Source: Acetobacteraceae bacterium
Lineage (GTDB): Bacteria > Pseudomonadota > Alphaproteobacteria > Acetobacterales > Acetobacteraceae
Assembly (NCBI GenBank): GCA_027482245.1
Contig: JAIXWG010000064.1
Span: 1 to 64,000, forward strand
DNA: 64,000 nt
Direction of reading: 5' to 3'
Shown: positions 20,004-30,329 of the stretch, one piece after another
Numbering within the stretch: the stretch's first letter is position 1
Layout: every line of letters starts with the position of its first letter
Notes under the pieces: model-generated
Told to the model about the DNA's origin: nothing
Databases searched by the model: none
Seen by the model: only the letters and a program-made list of their open reading frames with translations
Position numbers and translations under genes: made by a program

Positions 20004-21661
20004 CGCGCGGAGACTGCCTGCGCCGGCGACGCTTCCGCCCGGCCGAACAGCGTCGCCACCAGCCCGCGCGTCCAGCGCCAGGCCGTCGTGGTGACGTCGC
20101 CGAAGAAGCTGCCATCGACCTCGACATTCACCCAGCGGCCGATGTCGCAGGGGACCGACGGCGCCAGCTGGCTTTCATAGCCGCGCGACCAGCGCCGCGG
20201 CGACCTCTCGTCGAACTCCACCAGCACGTACATCTCCCGCCGCTCCATCGGCGGGAAGGGCACGGCGTAGCCGGTATCCACGCGGTCCGTCGTGCGCGGC
20301 AGCACCTGCACCACCACGCCGTGGCGCGTCTCCGCCCAGCCATCGGCCTCGATCCGCACGCGGGTGCCAAGGCCGAGGCGGTGCGCCTGGCGGACGGAGA
20401 AGATGGCGACGACGAAGGCGCGGCCGCATTCGACCGTGCCCGCGATCGTGTCGCCGGCCGACAGCCGCTGCCCGGCGCTCGCGAAGGCGCGCAGCACATG
20501 GCCGCCATTGGCGGAGACCGCCTGCGCGGCGCGCTGCTGGTTGAAGCGCTCCTCCTCCACCCGCGTCTGCGCTTCCAGGCTGGCCAGGCTGGTCATCAGC
20601 TGCTGGCGTTCGACGCGCATGCGGTTGATCTCGAGGATCGTGTCCCGCCGCCGCTCCACCAGCGCGCCCAGCGCCCCCTGCCCGTCGCCCACATAGCTGC
20701 CGGTATCGACGGCGATGCGTTCGGCAACGCGCCGCGCCAGCGTGGCCTCCGCGGCGATCAGCTCCTCCCGCGCGCCACGTTCCCGCATCTGGGCGATGCG
20801 GTAGACGGTTTCCGTCACCACGCCGCGGTCGAACAGGATGCGCTGGCGGTTGGCGAGCGCCGCCTGTTCCGCCACCGCGGCGCCGGCGGCGGCGGCCTTG
20901 GCGCGGGCCTCGCGCTCCCCTTCCTCCGCCATGCGCATGGCATGCGCCCGGTGGGTGGAGAGCGCGGCTTCCAGCGTCACCACCCAGGACTCCGCGATGG
21001 CCAGGCGCTGTTCGAGCCCGGCGAGGGCGACGCGGGTGCCGGCCGTCTGGTTCTGCAGGCCGATCAGCGTGGAGCGGTCGAGCCGTTCGTTGCGCAGATG
21101 CGCCAGCACCTGCCCCGGCCCCACCGCCTCCCCGGGCTGGGCCAGCAGGCGGTCGAGTTCGCCGTCGATCGGCGCGGTGACCAGCGCGATCGGGGCGTTC
21201 ACCACGGCGCGGGTGGAGGTATCGGACAGCAGAGGCGGCAGGGTGGCCAGCAGCAGGCTGCCGGCCAGCAGGATGGCGCCGGAATAGGTGACGGCGCGCA
21301 GCGTCCAGGCCGGCCAATGGGCGCGGAGTTCGGCCAGGCTCGGCGGGTCCAGCCGGTTCAGCAGCGCCTCCGCCGCGTCCCGCCAGGGGCGGGCATGGGC
21401 GGCGGGGGGGTCGGGCGTGGGGGGGGCCGCGGATGGCGGCGGCGCGCCGAGGGGGGGCGCTTCCGGCGGTGGCGGGGCTTCCGCGAAGCCGGGCGCGCTG
21501 GCTTCGTCGATGATGATGGGCTGCGGCGGGGCGGGGCTGGCGCGCGGCGCCACGGGTTCGGGCCGGCGGGCAGAGACCCCGCCCGGCCGGGCCGATTCCC
21601 AGGGGAAGCGAGTCGGGCGCGCGGGATCGGCACCCGGCGCGGCATCACCCGCGGCCGGCAT
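20000..21661 (-). CDS. HlyD/EmrA-type membrane fusion protein
   Basis: A 553-residue periplasmic adaptor. Residues 10-95 are a Pro/Ala-rich cytoplasmic segment, a single membrane helix spans about 123-145 (AVTYSGAILLAGSLLLATL), then comes a biotinyl-lipoyl half-motif (VTAPIDGELDRLLAQPGEAV), a long coiled coil rich in Ala/Glu/Arg, and the closing beta-barrel (FSVRQAHRLGLGTRVRIEADG). I start at 21661, where AGGAA sits eight bases upstream; the open frame continues further back without a ribosome site. It is coupled to the GT2-PilZ gene, so it probably helps pass the polymer across the periplasm. The unusually long Pro-rich N terminus is not typical of the family. Confidence 0.85.
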   Translation of the reverse strand: MPAAGDAAPGADPARPTRFPWESARPGGVSARRPEPVAPRASPAPPQPIIIDEASAPGFAEAPPPPEAPPLGAPPPSAAPPTPDPPAAHARPWRDAAEALLNRLDPPSLAELRAHWPAWTLRAVTYSGAILLAGSLLLATLPPLLSDTSTRAVVNAPIALVTAPIDGELDRLLAQPGEAVGPGQVLAHLRNERLDRSTLIGLQNQTAGTRVALAGLEQRLAIAESWVVTLEAALSTHRAHAMRMAEEGEREARAKAAAAGAAVAEQAALANRQRILFDRGVVTETVYRIAQMRERGAREELIAAEATLARRVAERIAVDTGSYVGDGQGALGALVERRRDTILEINRMRVERQQLMTSLASLEAQTRVEEERFNQQRAAQAVSANGGHVLRAFASAGQRLSAGDTIAGTVECGRAFVVAIFSVRQAHRLGLGTRVRIEADGWAETRHGVVVQVLPRTTDRVDTGYAVPFPPMERREMYVLVEFDERSPRRWSRGYESQLAPSVPCDIGRWVNVEVDGSFFGDVTTTAWRWTRGLVATLFGRAEASPAQAVSAR

Positions 21662-21877
21662 GGCTGAATTTCCTGCCATCCGCGCGGGTTTGCGCGGGTA
21701 GCCCCACAACCGCATGCGGGGTCGCGCCCCCTTCCGTGACGTGGCGGCCGAGCCACTTCGGCGTCCTGCCGGCCAAGAACAAAATTGAGATGCTGCCAAG
21801 CGATTTGGCGCACCCCTTCGTTCTAAATTCACGTTCTCGTCAGAACAAGCGACCGGCGGTTGCGGTGCTCGCCGTCA

Positions 21878-22537
21878 CTACTCGCCGCGCAACGCGGCCC
21901 CGGCCGCGAGGGGCGCCAGCGGCATCGCCAGGGCGAGCAGGGCGCCCAGCAGCAGCAGGTAGGGGCGTGCCTCCATGCCGCCGGCCGCGGCCTCGATCGC
22001 GGCGGCGCCGAAGATCACGGCGGGGATGGACAGCGGCAGGACCAGCAGCGGCAGCAGCACGCCGCCCCGCCGCGCGCCCAGCGTCAGCGCCGCCCCCGCC
22101 GAGCCGAACAGCGACAGGATGGCGGTGGCGAGCCCCAGCGCGACCATGGCGGCGCCCCAGGCCTCCACCGGCAGGTTGAGCAGCGCGGCGGCAACCGGGG
22201 AGGCCACCAGCAGCGGCAGGCCCGTTACCACCCAGTGCCCGGCCGCCTTGGCGGCCGCCAGAAGCGCCGGCGGCAGGCCGGAGAGCAGGAGCTGGTCGAG
22301 CGAGCCGTCCTCCGCCTCCGCCCCGAACAGCCGGTCGAGCGGCAGCAGCGCGGCCAGCAGCGCCGCGGCCAGCAGGGCGCCCGGCGCGATGCGGGCCAGG
22401 ATCTGGGGCTCCGGCCCGATGCCGAAGGGGAAGAGCGCGCAGACCAGGACGAAGAACAGCACGGCGGCCAGCGCATCGCCGGGGTGACGGAGCGCGAGCC
22501 GCACCTCCCGCCCCAATACCGCGAGGAACCCTCTCAC
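21878..22537 (-). CDS. ccmB: Heme exporter protein CcmB
   Basis: Membrane subunit of the CcmAB transporter of system I cytochrome c maturation, which releases holo-CcmE from CcmCD. It has 219 residues and about six hydrophobic helices. Recognisable family segments are VLGREVRLALRHPGDAL, VLFFVLVCALFPFGIGPEP and DGSLDQLLLSGLPP. It overlaps ccmA (ATGA). Other ccm genes are not in the window, so the cytochrome c genes are split, as in many alphaproteobacteria. Confidence 0.93.
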   Translation of the reverse strand: MRGFLAVLGREVRLALRHPGDALAAVLFFVLVCALFPFGIGPEPQILARIAPGALLAAALLAALLPLDRLFGAEAEDGSLDQLLLSGLPPALLAAAKAAGHWVVTGLPLLVASPVAAALLNLPVEAWGAAMVALGLATAILSLFGSAGAALTLGARRGGVLLPLLVLPLSIPAVIFGAAAIEAAAGGMEARPYLLLLGALLALAMPLAPLAAGAALRGE

Positions 22538-23124
22538 AGCCGCAGCTCCTGCGCGCCCGGCAGCGGCAGGGGCAGGTGCGTCGCGGCCAGCACCGCGCCC
22601 CCTGCCTCCCGATGCCGCGCCAGCAGCAGGCCGAGCCGCTCGACCGAGGCCGCATCCAGCCCGACCGTCGGCTCATCCAGCAGCCACAGCGGCGCCGGCG
22701 CCAGCGCCAGCCTTGCCAGCGCCAGCCGCCGCTTCTGGCCGGAGGACAGCACCCGCGCCGGCAACTCCGCCAGTTCCAGCAGGCCGACGGATTGCAGCGC
22801 CGCCTCCGTATCCCCGCCCCAGAGCTGCGCGAAGAAGGAGAGGTTCTCCCGCGCACTCAGGGAAGGCTTCAGGGCGTCCTGGTGGCTGAGGTAGCGAAGC
22901 CTGGCGGCATGGGCCACGCGGTCCGCCAGCGCATCCTGCCCCTGCCAGAGCAGCTCGCCCTCCGCGAGAGGCACGAGGCCCGCGAGCAACCGGAGGAGGG
23001 ATGACTTGCCCGCACCATTCGCGCCGACGAGAAGCAGCGCGCCGCCAGGCGGCAGCGTGAAGGACAGGCCGGCGAAGACCGCGCGTTCCCCCCGCCAGCA
23101 GGCGAGGTCCCGACCTTCCAGCAT
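22534..23124 (-). CDS. ccmA: Heme ABC exporter ATP-binding protein CcmA
   Basis: ATPase of the CcmAB complex. In 196 residues it carries Walker A GANGAGKSS (34-42), the signature LSSGQKRRLALARLAL, Walker B LWLLDEPTVGLD and an H-loop AATHLPL. The short length and LSSGQKRRLALARL form of the signature are typical of CcmA. The ATG at 23124 begins MLEGRDLACWRGER. It is the first gene of the ccmAB unit and divergent from acnA. A long open extension of this frame across the aconitase gene is a shadow. Confidence 0.93.
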   Translation of the reverse strand: MLEGRDLACWRGERAVFAGLSFTLPPGGALLLVGANGAGKSSLLRLLAGLVPLAEGELLWQGQDALADRVAHAARLRYLSHQDALKPSLSARENLSFFAQLWGGDTEAALQSVGLLELAELPARVLSSGQKRRLALARLALAPAPLWLLDEPTVGLDAASVERLGLLLARHREAGGAVLAATHLPLPLPGAQELRL

Positions 23125-23242
23125 CAGCGCCCCTTCAACCCCGCCGCACCGGATGGACCGGCCCCCTTCCCTGTGGTTTAAGCCCAATGCTGCGGTCGCG
23201 AAAGCGCCGCGGGCGAAACCGCGCCTGGGTCGGCGGAAGGCG

Positions 23243-23274
23243 CCCCGCTTCCGGGGTCGCACCGGTCCCGGTGC
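23243..23274 (+). promoter_or_regulatory. Two adjacent dyads in front of acnA
   Basis: CCCCG/CGGGG (23243-23256) is followed directly by GCACCGG (23259-23265) and CCGGTGC (23268-23274). The pair ends 21 bp before the aconitase ATG and could be 5' leader hairpins or an operator. No binding protein is suggested by the sequence. Confidence 0.3.
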
Positions 23275-23295
23275 CACGACGGGGATAACCGGACC

Positions 23296-25992
<2,697 letters not shown>

Positions 25993-25999
25993 GCCGCCT

Positions 26000-26118
26000 G
26001 CCCTCAAGCGTCGTGCCGAAGGCACGCCTGCGGCGTGATGGGCGGCCCCTCCGGGGCCTTGGCTCGCCGGACAACCGGCGGGCCGCATTCGCGGCCTCGG
26101 CCGACTTCGTCGGCCGCA
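26000..26118 (+). repeat. Hairpin-chain intergenic repeat, copy 1
   Basis: Begins eight bases after the acnA stop with GCCCTCAAGCG, and contains consecutive stems: GTGCC/GGCAC, GGCCCC/GGGGCC, CCGG/CCGG, GGCCG/CGGCC and GGCCGAC/GTCGGCC. It aligns over its whole length with 54060-54180. Unpaired parts (GCCCTCAAGCG, TTGGCTCGC, ATTC) are shared, while several stems differ by paired substitutions. It can be read through as protein, but the reading is not conserved between the copies, so I treat it as a structural repeat. Confidence 0.75.
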
Positions 26119-26154
26119 GGTCGCGCTGCCGCGGCGCTATCGGTTCAGGGTTGG

Positions 26155-26186
26155 AAGGGGCGCGGTCCGCGGGGGCCGCGCCCCTT
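26155..26186 (+). terminator. Terminator-like hairpin after acnA
   Basis: AAGGGGCGCGG (26155-26165) and CCGCGCCCCTT (26176-26186) form a perfect 11-bp stem with a ten-base loop, ending in TTT. Positioned 163 bp past the acnA stop, after the repeat, it is the likely end of the aconitase transcript. Confidence 0.65.
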
Positions 26187-26264
26187 TCGCATGCGGGGGC
26201 GGCGCGCCATCTGCGTTGACACCGCCGCCCCGGCTTCGGGACAGTGGCGGCGGAGGAGGGCGCG

Positions 26265-26534
26265 ATGCCGAGCCTGACCGTGGAACTGACCGAACCCCTA
26301 GCCCGCTTCGTCGAGGAAGCCGTGGCGAGGGGCGACTACCCCGACGCCAGCGCCGCGCTGCGCGACGCCCTCTTCCTCCTGCGCCAGGAGAACCAGGTTC
26401 ATGGGCAGAAGATGGCGACGCTGCGTCGTGAGGTGCGGCGGGGCGCGATCGAGGCCGATGCGGGGCAGTTCTCGGACCTCACCGTCGAGGATATCGCCCG
26501 CCAGGTGCGCGCCGAGGCCGAACGCATCGCGTGA
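26265..26534 (+). CDS. ParD-type antitoxin
   Basis: An 89-residue type II antitoxin. The N-terminal ribbon-helix-helix reads MPSLTVELTEPLARFVEEAVARGDYPDASAALRDALFLL, and the C-terminal half is the flexible toxin-binding segment. The ATG at 26265 follows GGAGGAGGG at close spacing. The stop overlaps the toxin start (GTGA). ParD normally represses its own operon, so the sites are expected just upstream, although I see no clear palindrome beyond the acnA terminator. Confidence 0.88.
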   Translation: MPSLTVELTEPLARFVEEAVARGDYPDASAALRDALFLLRQENQVHGQKMATLRREVRRGAIEADAGQFSDLTVEDIARQVRAEAERIA

Positions 26535-26866
26535 CGACGCCAGGCTACCGGCTGGCCGCCCAGGCGGCGGATGACCTGGCCGCCATCCTGCGGCACACGC
26601 TGCGCCAGTTCGGGACGATCCAACACGACAGCTACGCCACCCTGATCCATCACGCGGCCCTGCAGGTCGCCCGCGAACCCGACAGGATCGGCAGCATCGA
26701 CCGTCGTGACATCGCGGAGGGGTTCAGGGCCTTTCCCGTCTGGATCACGGCCCGGCGACTCGGCGCCTCCCCCCATATCCTCGTCTACACCCGGGAGGGC
26801 GAGGGCATTGCCATCCTCCGCATCCTCCACGCCGCCATGGACCCCACCCAGCACCTCACCCCCTGA
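26531..26866 (+). CDS. ParE/RelE-family toxin
   Basis: A 111-residue toxin with the ParE pattern: YRLAAQAADDLAAILRHTLRQFG at the N terminus, then an Arg-rich core (PDRIGSIDRRDIAEGFRAFPVWITARRL) and ILVYTREGEGIAILRILHAAMD. ParE proteins poison DNA gyrase, while RelE-like relatives cleave mRNA; the partner type and this pattern favour ParE. It starts with GTG inside the antitoxin stop codon. It follows aconitase, a location where such addiction modules are often acquired; nothing else here looks mobile. Confidence 0.85.
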   Translation: MTTPGYRLAAQAADDLAAILRHTLRQFGTIQHDSYATLIHHAALQVAREPDRIGSIDRRDIAEGFRAFPVWITARRLGASPHILVYTREGEGIAILRILHAAMDPTQHLTP

Positions 26867-26906
26867 GGCCATCGAACCCGACGCACCCGCATCCGTTACG
26901 CCCGGC

Positions 26907-27860
26907 ATGCGCATCGCCGTCGTGATCAACTCCGCCTCCGGCTCCGCCCTCGGCCGCGACCAGATCGCGGAGGAGGTGGCGCGCCATCTCGCCGCTGCGG
27001 GGCTGGAGGCCGAGTTGATCCCCGACATGCCGGGGGGCCTCCTCGCACGGCTCGACGCCGCCGTGGCGCATGGGGCGGATGCCGTGGTGGTCGGCGGGGG
27101 GGATGGCACCATCGCCGCCGCCGCCGCGCGGCTGATGGGCGGGCCCACCGCGCTCGGCATCCTGCCGCTCGGCACCATGAACATGCTGGCCAAGGACCTC
27201 GGCATCCCGCTGTCGCTCGACCAGGCGGCGGAGGCGCTGGCGCATGGCGCGATCCGGGAGATCGACGTGGCGGAGGTGAATGGCCACGTCTTCCTCTGCT
27301 CCTCCGTCATCGGATCACCCTCCTGGCTCGGCCGGCACCGGGAGAAGCACCGCGGCAAGGCCTCGCTGCGGACGCGCATCGCCTTCGCGATGGCCGCGCT
27401 GCGGTCGGGCTGGCAGCACCGGCCGATGCGGCTCAGCGTCGCGCTGGATGGCGGGCGCAGCGTGCGGCTCTGGACGCGCGCGCTGTCCGTCGCGAACAAC
27501 CCCTATGCGGAGGCCTTCGGCCAGGTGATGGCGAAGCCCGTGCTGGATGGCGGGCAACTCGCCCTCTATGTCGCGCGGCGCTACGGCGCCTGGTGGTGGG
27601 TTCGGCTGATGGTGGGCATGTTCCTCGGCACCTGGCGCGGCGCGCGCCTGGTGCATGAACGCACTGCCCGCGGCGTCACCATCCACACGCCACGCACCGC
27701 GCTGCGCGTGATGAATGACGGGGAGGCGGTGCTGCTGCCGCCGCCGCTGGTCTACCGCACCCATCCCGGCGCGCTGCGCGTCATCGCGCCGCGCCTGGCG
27801 CCGGTGACGGTGGACGCACCGCTGGAGGAGCCCCTGCCGCCGGGCGCCGCCATCGCCTGA
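26907..27860 (+). CDS. Diacylglycerol/sphingosine kinase-like lipid kinase
   Basis: A 317-residue protein of the DAGK catalytic family that phosphorylates lipids on the cytoplasmic side of the membrane. The nucleotide region is AVVINSASGSALGRD near the N terminus, then VVVGGGDGTIAAAAA and ILPLGTMNMLAKDLGIPL, the family signature. The C-terminal half is the beta-sandwich substrate domain (NDGEAVLL). The ATG at 26907 has no ribosome site; the frame is open upstream into parE but the family start pattern MRIAVVINSASG fits this ATG. The metallophosphoesterase follows after 2 bp, so they are one operon. Confidence 0.88.
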   Translation: MRIAVVINSASGSALGRDQIAEEVARHLAAAGLEAELIPDMPGGLLARLDAAVAHGADAVVVGGGDGTIAAAAARLMGGPTALGILPLGTMNMLAKDLGIPLSLDQAAEALAHGAIREIDVAEVNGHVFLCSSVIGSPSWLGRHREKHRGKASLRTRIAFAMAALRSGWQHRPMRLSVALDGGRSVRLWTRALSVANNPYAEAFGQVMAKPVLDGGQLALYVARRYGAWWWVRLMVGMFLGTWRGARLVHERTARGVTIHTPRTALRVMNDGEAVLLPPPLVYRTHPGALRVIAPRLAPVTVDAPLEEPLPPGAAIA

Positions 27861-27862
27861 CC

Positions 27863-28639
27863 ATGGCCCGCTGCATCGCTCATCTCTCGGACCTGCATTT
27901 CGGCGCGGAGGATCCCTCCGTCGTCGCGGCGCTGGCGGCCGACCTGGCGCTGAACCCGCCCGACCTGCTCGCCGTCTCCGGCGACCTGACACAGCAGGCG
28001 CGGCACCGGGAATTCATCGCTGCCATGACCTTCCTCCGCGCCATTCCCGTGCCGATGCTGGCGGTGCCGGGCAACCACGACATGACGCCCTATGACGTGA
28101 TCGAGCGCTTCACCGATCCCTATGGAAGGTGGCGCCGCCATGTCTCGCCGGAGACGGAGCCGGTCTTCGCGGATGCGGAGATCGCGGTGGTCGGGCTCAA
28201 CACCGCGCGCCGCGGCGGGCTCTATTTGAACTGGGCACGGGGCCGCGTCTCCCGCTCCCGCCTCGCCAGCGCGGAGGCACGGCTGCAGGCGCTGCCGCCA
28301 GCCCTGTTCCGCATCGTCGTCGCGCACCACCCTTTCGTGGCGCCGGCCCTGTCGCCGCGCGCCAGGCTGGTCGGCAATGCCGCGCCGGCGCTGGAGGCCT
28401 TCGCGCGGCATGGCGTGGGCCTGGTGCTGACGGGGCACCTCCACCTCGGTGACATCCGGCCGGTGGGGGAGAAGGGGATGCTGCTGGTGCAGGCGGCGAC
28501 GGCGACCTCCACCCGGCTGCGCGGCACGCCCAACGCCTATAACCGCATCACGGTGGAGGGCGGGCAGGCGCGCGTCACGACGCGGGTCTGGGACGGCAGC
28601 GCCTGGCGGGACGCGCCCGCCCCCGTCACGGCGTCCTGA
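27863..28639 (+). CDS. Metallophosphoesterase
   Basis: A 258-residue calcineurin-like phosphoesterase with a dinuclear metal centre. All five blocks are present in order: HLSDLHFG, SGDLTQQ, PGNHDM, VAHHPF and TGHLHLGD. The closest functional relatives are CpdA (cAMP phosphodiesterase) and lipid- or nucleotide-directed phosphoesterases; the pairing with a lipid kinase could favour a lipid phosphate, but this is inference. Its 3' end overlaps the convergent MFS gene by 14 bp. Confidence 0.92.
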   Translation: MARCIAHLSDLHFGAEDPSVVAALAADLALNPPDLLAVSGDLTQQARHREFIAAMTFLRAIPVPMLAVPGNHDMTPYDVIERFTDPYGRWRRHVSPETEPVFADAEIAVVGLNTARRGGLYLNWARGRVSRSRLASAEARLQALPPALFRIVVAHHPFVAPALSPRARLVGNAAPALEAFARHGVGLVLTGHLHLGDIRPVGEKGMLLVQAATATSTRLRGTPNAYNRITVEGGQARVTTRVWDGSAWRDAPAPVTAS

Positions 28640-29780
28640 GCGCGCGGCCGAGCGCCAGCGCTGCCGGCACCGCCGCCAGGCACAGCGCCGCCATGCCCCA
28701 GAAGCCGGCGCCGCCCAGCGCGGCATAGGCCGGGCCGCAGGCCAGCGTCACCAGCATCATCCAGAGCCCGACGCCGAGCGCCGCGTGCAGCGTCTGCGCC
28801 GTCGCGGCTTCCGGCGGCGGCACGATCCGCGCCAGCACCGCCATGGCCGCCAGGTGCTGCATGCCGAAGGTGGCGGCGTGCAGCACCTGCGCCGGGAACA
28901 GCAGCCAGGGGTCCACCGTGACGGCCGTGATGCCCCAGCGCAGCACGCCCGCCAGCGCCGCGGCAACCGAAAGCCCGGTCGGGCCCAGGCGCGCGACGAT
29001 GCCGCGGCCCCACCAGAACAGCGCGACCTCCGCCACCACCCCCGTGGCCCAGAGCGCACCGATCAGCCCGGCGCCGAGCCCCGCCGCCTGCCAGTGCAGC
29101 GTGCCGAAGGCGTAGTAGAGCGCGTGGCTCGCCTGGATCAGGGCGGAGACGACGAGCAGCCGCCGGAAGGCGGGGATGCGGAGCGGCGCCAGGAACCCCG
29201 CCCAGCCCCGCGCGGCGCGGGCGGCGCCGGGGGCCGCGCGCGGCAGCAGCAGCGCCGCCCCGGCGGTGCCGCAGAGGCAGATCACCAGCACCACCACCGC
29301 CCCCTGCGTGCCCGCCACCGCCACCGCCTGCCCGCCGGCGAGTGCCGCCAGGATGAAGGCGATGCTGCCCGCCGCGCGGACGCGAGCGTAGTCGAACCCC
29401 GGCCGGCCGCGCGCGGCGGTGACGGCCACCGCATCCGTCAGCGGCACGATCGGCGCGATGGCCGCGCTGTGCACGGCCTGCACCAGCAGCAGCGCCACGA
29501 ATCCCGCGGGCAGCAGGAAGCCGCAGGCCGCCAGCGCCGCGATGGCGGCGGACGCCGCGAGCACCAGCGGCGCATTGCCGATCCCATCCGCGATCCGCCC
29601 GCCGAGCGGCCCCGCCACCAGCCGCACGGCGGAGCCCACCGCCAGCACGGCGGCCACCTGCTCGGCCGACAGCCCATGCCCCGCCAGCACGGCCGGCAGG
29701 AAGGGGAGGATGACACCGACCGCGGCGAATTGCGTGGCGAAGATCAGGGCATGGCGCGCGGCGAGGGTCACGGCCCGCAA
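28626..29780 (-). CDS. MFS transporter (3-phenylpropionate/LacY-like subgroup)
   Basis: A 384-residue major facilitator with about 12 hydrophobic segments. The loop between helices 2 and 3 reads GPLGGRIADGIGN, and PLTDAVAV plus the acidic FDYARVRAAGSIAFI segment resemble the HcaT/LacY-like group. Substrate not predictable. The start is either TTG at 29780 or GTG at 29771, both without a strong ribosome site. It is the second gene leftward after a small membrane protein (32 bp apart). Confidence 0.85.
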   Translation of the reverse strand: MRAVTLAARHALIFATQFAAVGVILPFLPAVLAGHGLSAEQVAAVLAVGSAVRLVAGPLGGRIADGIGNAPLVLAASAAIAALAACGFLLPAGFVALLLVQAVHSAAIAPIVPLTDAVAVTAARGRPGFDYARVRAAGSIAFILAALAGGQAVAVAGTQGAVVVLVICLCGTAGAALLLPRAAPGAARAARGWAGFLAPLRIPAFRRLLVVSALIQASHALYYAFGTLHWQAAGLGAGLIGALWATGVVAEVALFWWGRGIVARLGPTGLSVAAALAGVLRWGITAVTVDPWLLFPAQVLHAATFGMQHLAAMAVLARIVPPPEAATAQTLHAALGVGLWMMLVTLACGPAYAALGGAGFWGMAALCLAAVPAALALGRALRTP

Positions 29781-29812
29781 CCTGACGGTTGCGGACGGGC
29801 GGCGGAAGGGGC

Positions 29813-30145
29813 TCAGGCCGCCTTTCGCAGCGGGGCGATGGCCGGGGGCAGGACCTCCGCCGGCGGGGCGCGCAGGGGCGAAACGGCCAGGCCCGGCCTG
29901 GCGGTGGGCGGCGGTTCCTCCAGGCTGCGGTCCAGCGCCAGGGCCGCGATGCCGGCCAGGATCGCCAGGGCGGCGACGCCGGCAGCCAGCATGGTGAGCG
30001 CCAGGCGTTCCGCCTGCGCCGCCTCGGCCCCCGGCACGGTGCCGGCGGCCAGGCCCATCATCACCAGGCCCAGCGCGGCCACGGCCAGCGCGGCCAGCAG
30101 CACGGACCGCCCGGACATGGCGGCGGTGCCTCGCGGATCAGTCAT
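29813..30145 (-). CDS. Small membrane protein, unknown function
   Basis: A 110-residue protein with two hydrophobic helices (SVLLAALAVAALGLVMMGLA and LTMLAAGVAALAILAGIAAL) and a Pro-rich C-terminal tail (EEPPPTARPGLAV...). The ATG at 30145 has a perfect AGGAGG, which itself lies in a GCAGG/CCTGC hairpin that could mask it. No family recognised. It is divergent from the helicase gene and just upstream of the MFS transporter. Confidence 0.6.
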   Translation of the reverse strand: MTDPRGTAAMSGRSVLLAALAVAALGLVMMGLAAGTVPGAEAAQAERLALTMLAAGVAALAILAGIAALALDRSLEEPPPTARPGLAVSPLRAPPAEVLPPAIAPLRKAA

Positions 30146-30329
30146 GCAGGGCCTCCTGCCCCAGCTGGCACGGCGGGGGATCCGGCCAGGAGCCCAGGCT
30201 GGCGCAGGAAGGTTGACGCTTCGTTTCCAGGGCGATGATCGCCTGGCGGGAAGGCGGCGATGCCGCGTGACCGGCCCAAAGGTTGCCAAGCCCGCGGCGG
30301 CGTGCCACCCGTCTCCTCCCCCACGGACC

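Noticed and set aside
21820-21836. Possible LexA box (two GTTC half-sites)
   Set aside because: The spacing is nine bases, whereas the alphaproteobacterial LexA site is GTTC-N7-GTTC.
26005-26219. Short ORFs inside the hairpin repeat, for example one reading KARLRRDGRPLRGLGSPDNR
   Set aside because: The corresponding reading in copy 2 at 54060-54180 diverges in frame and residues while base pairing is kept, so structure rather than protein is conserved.
28449-30329. 5' part of a 1676-codon open frame that ends in the helicase
   Set aside because: Only the part from about 30330 resembles a helicase. The earlier part is antisense to the MFS transporter and the small membrane protein and is Arg/Gln-rich shadow.
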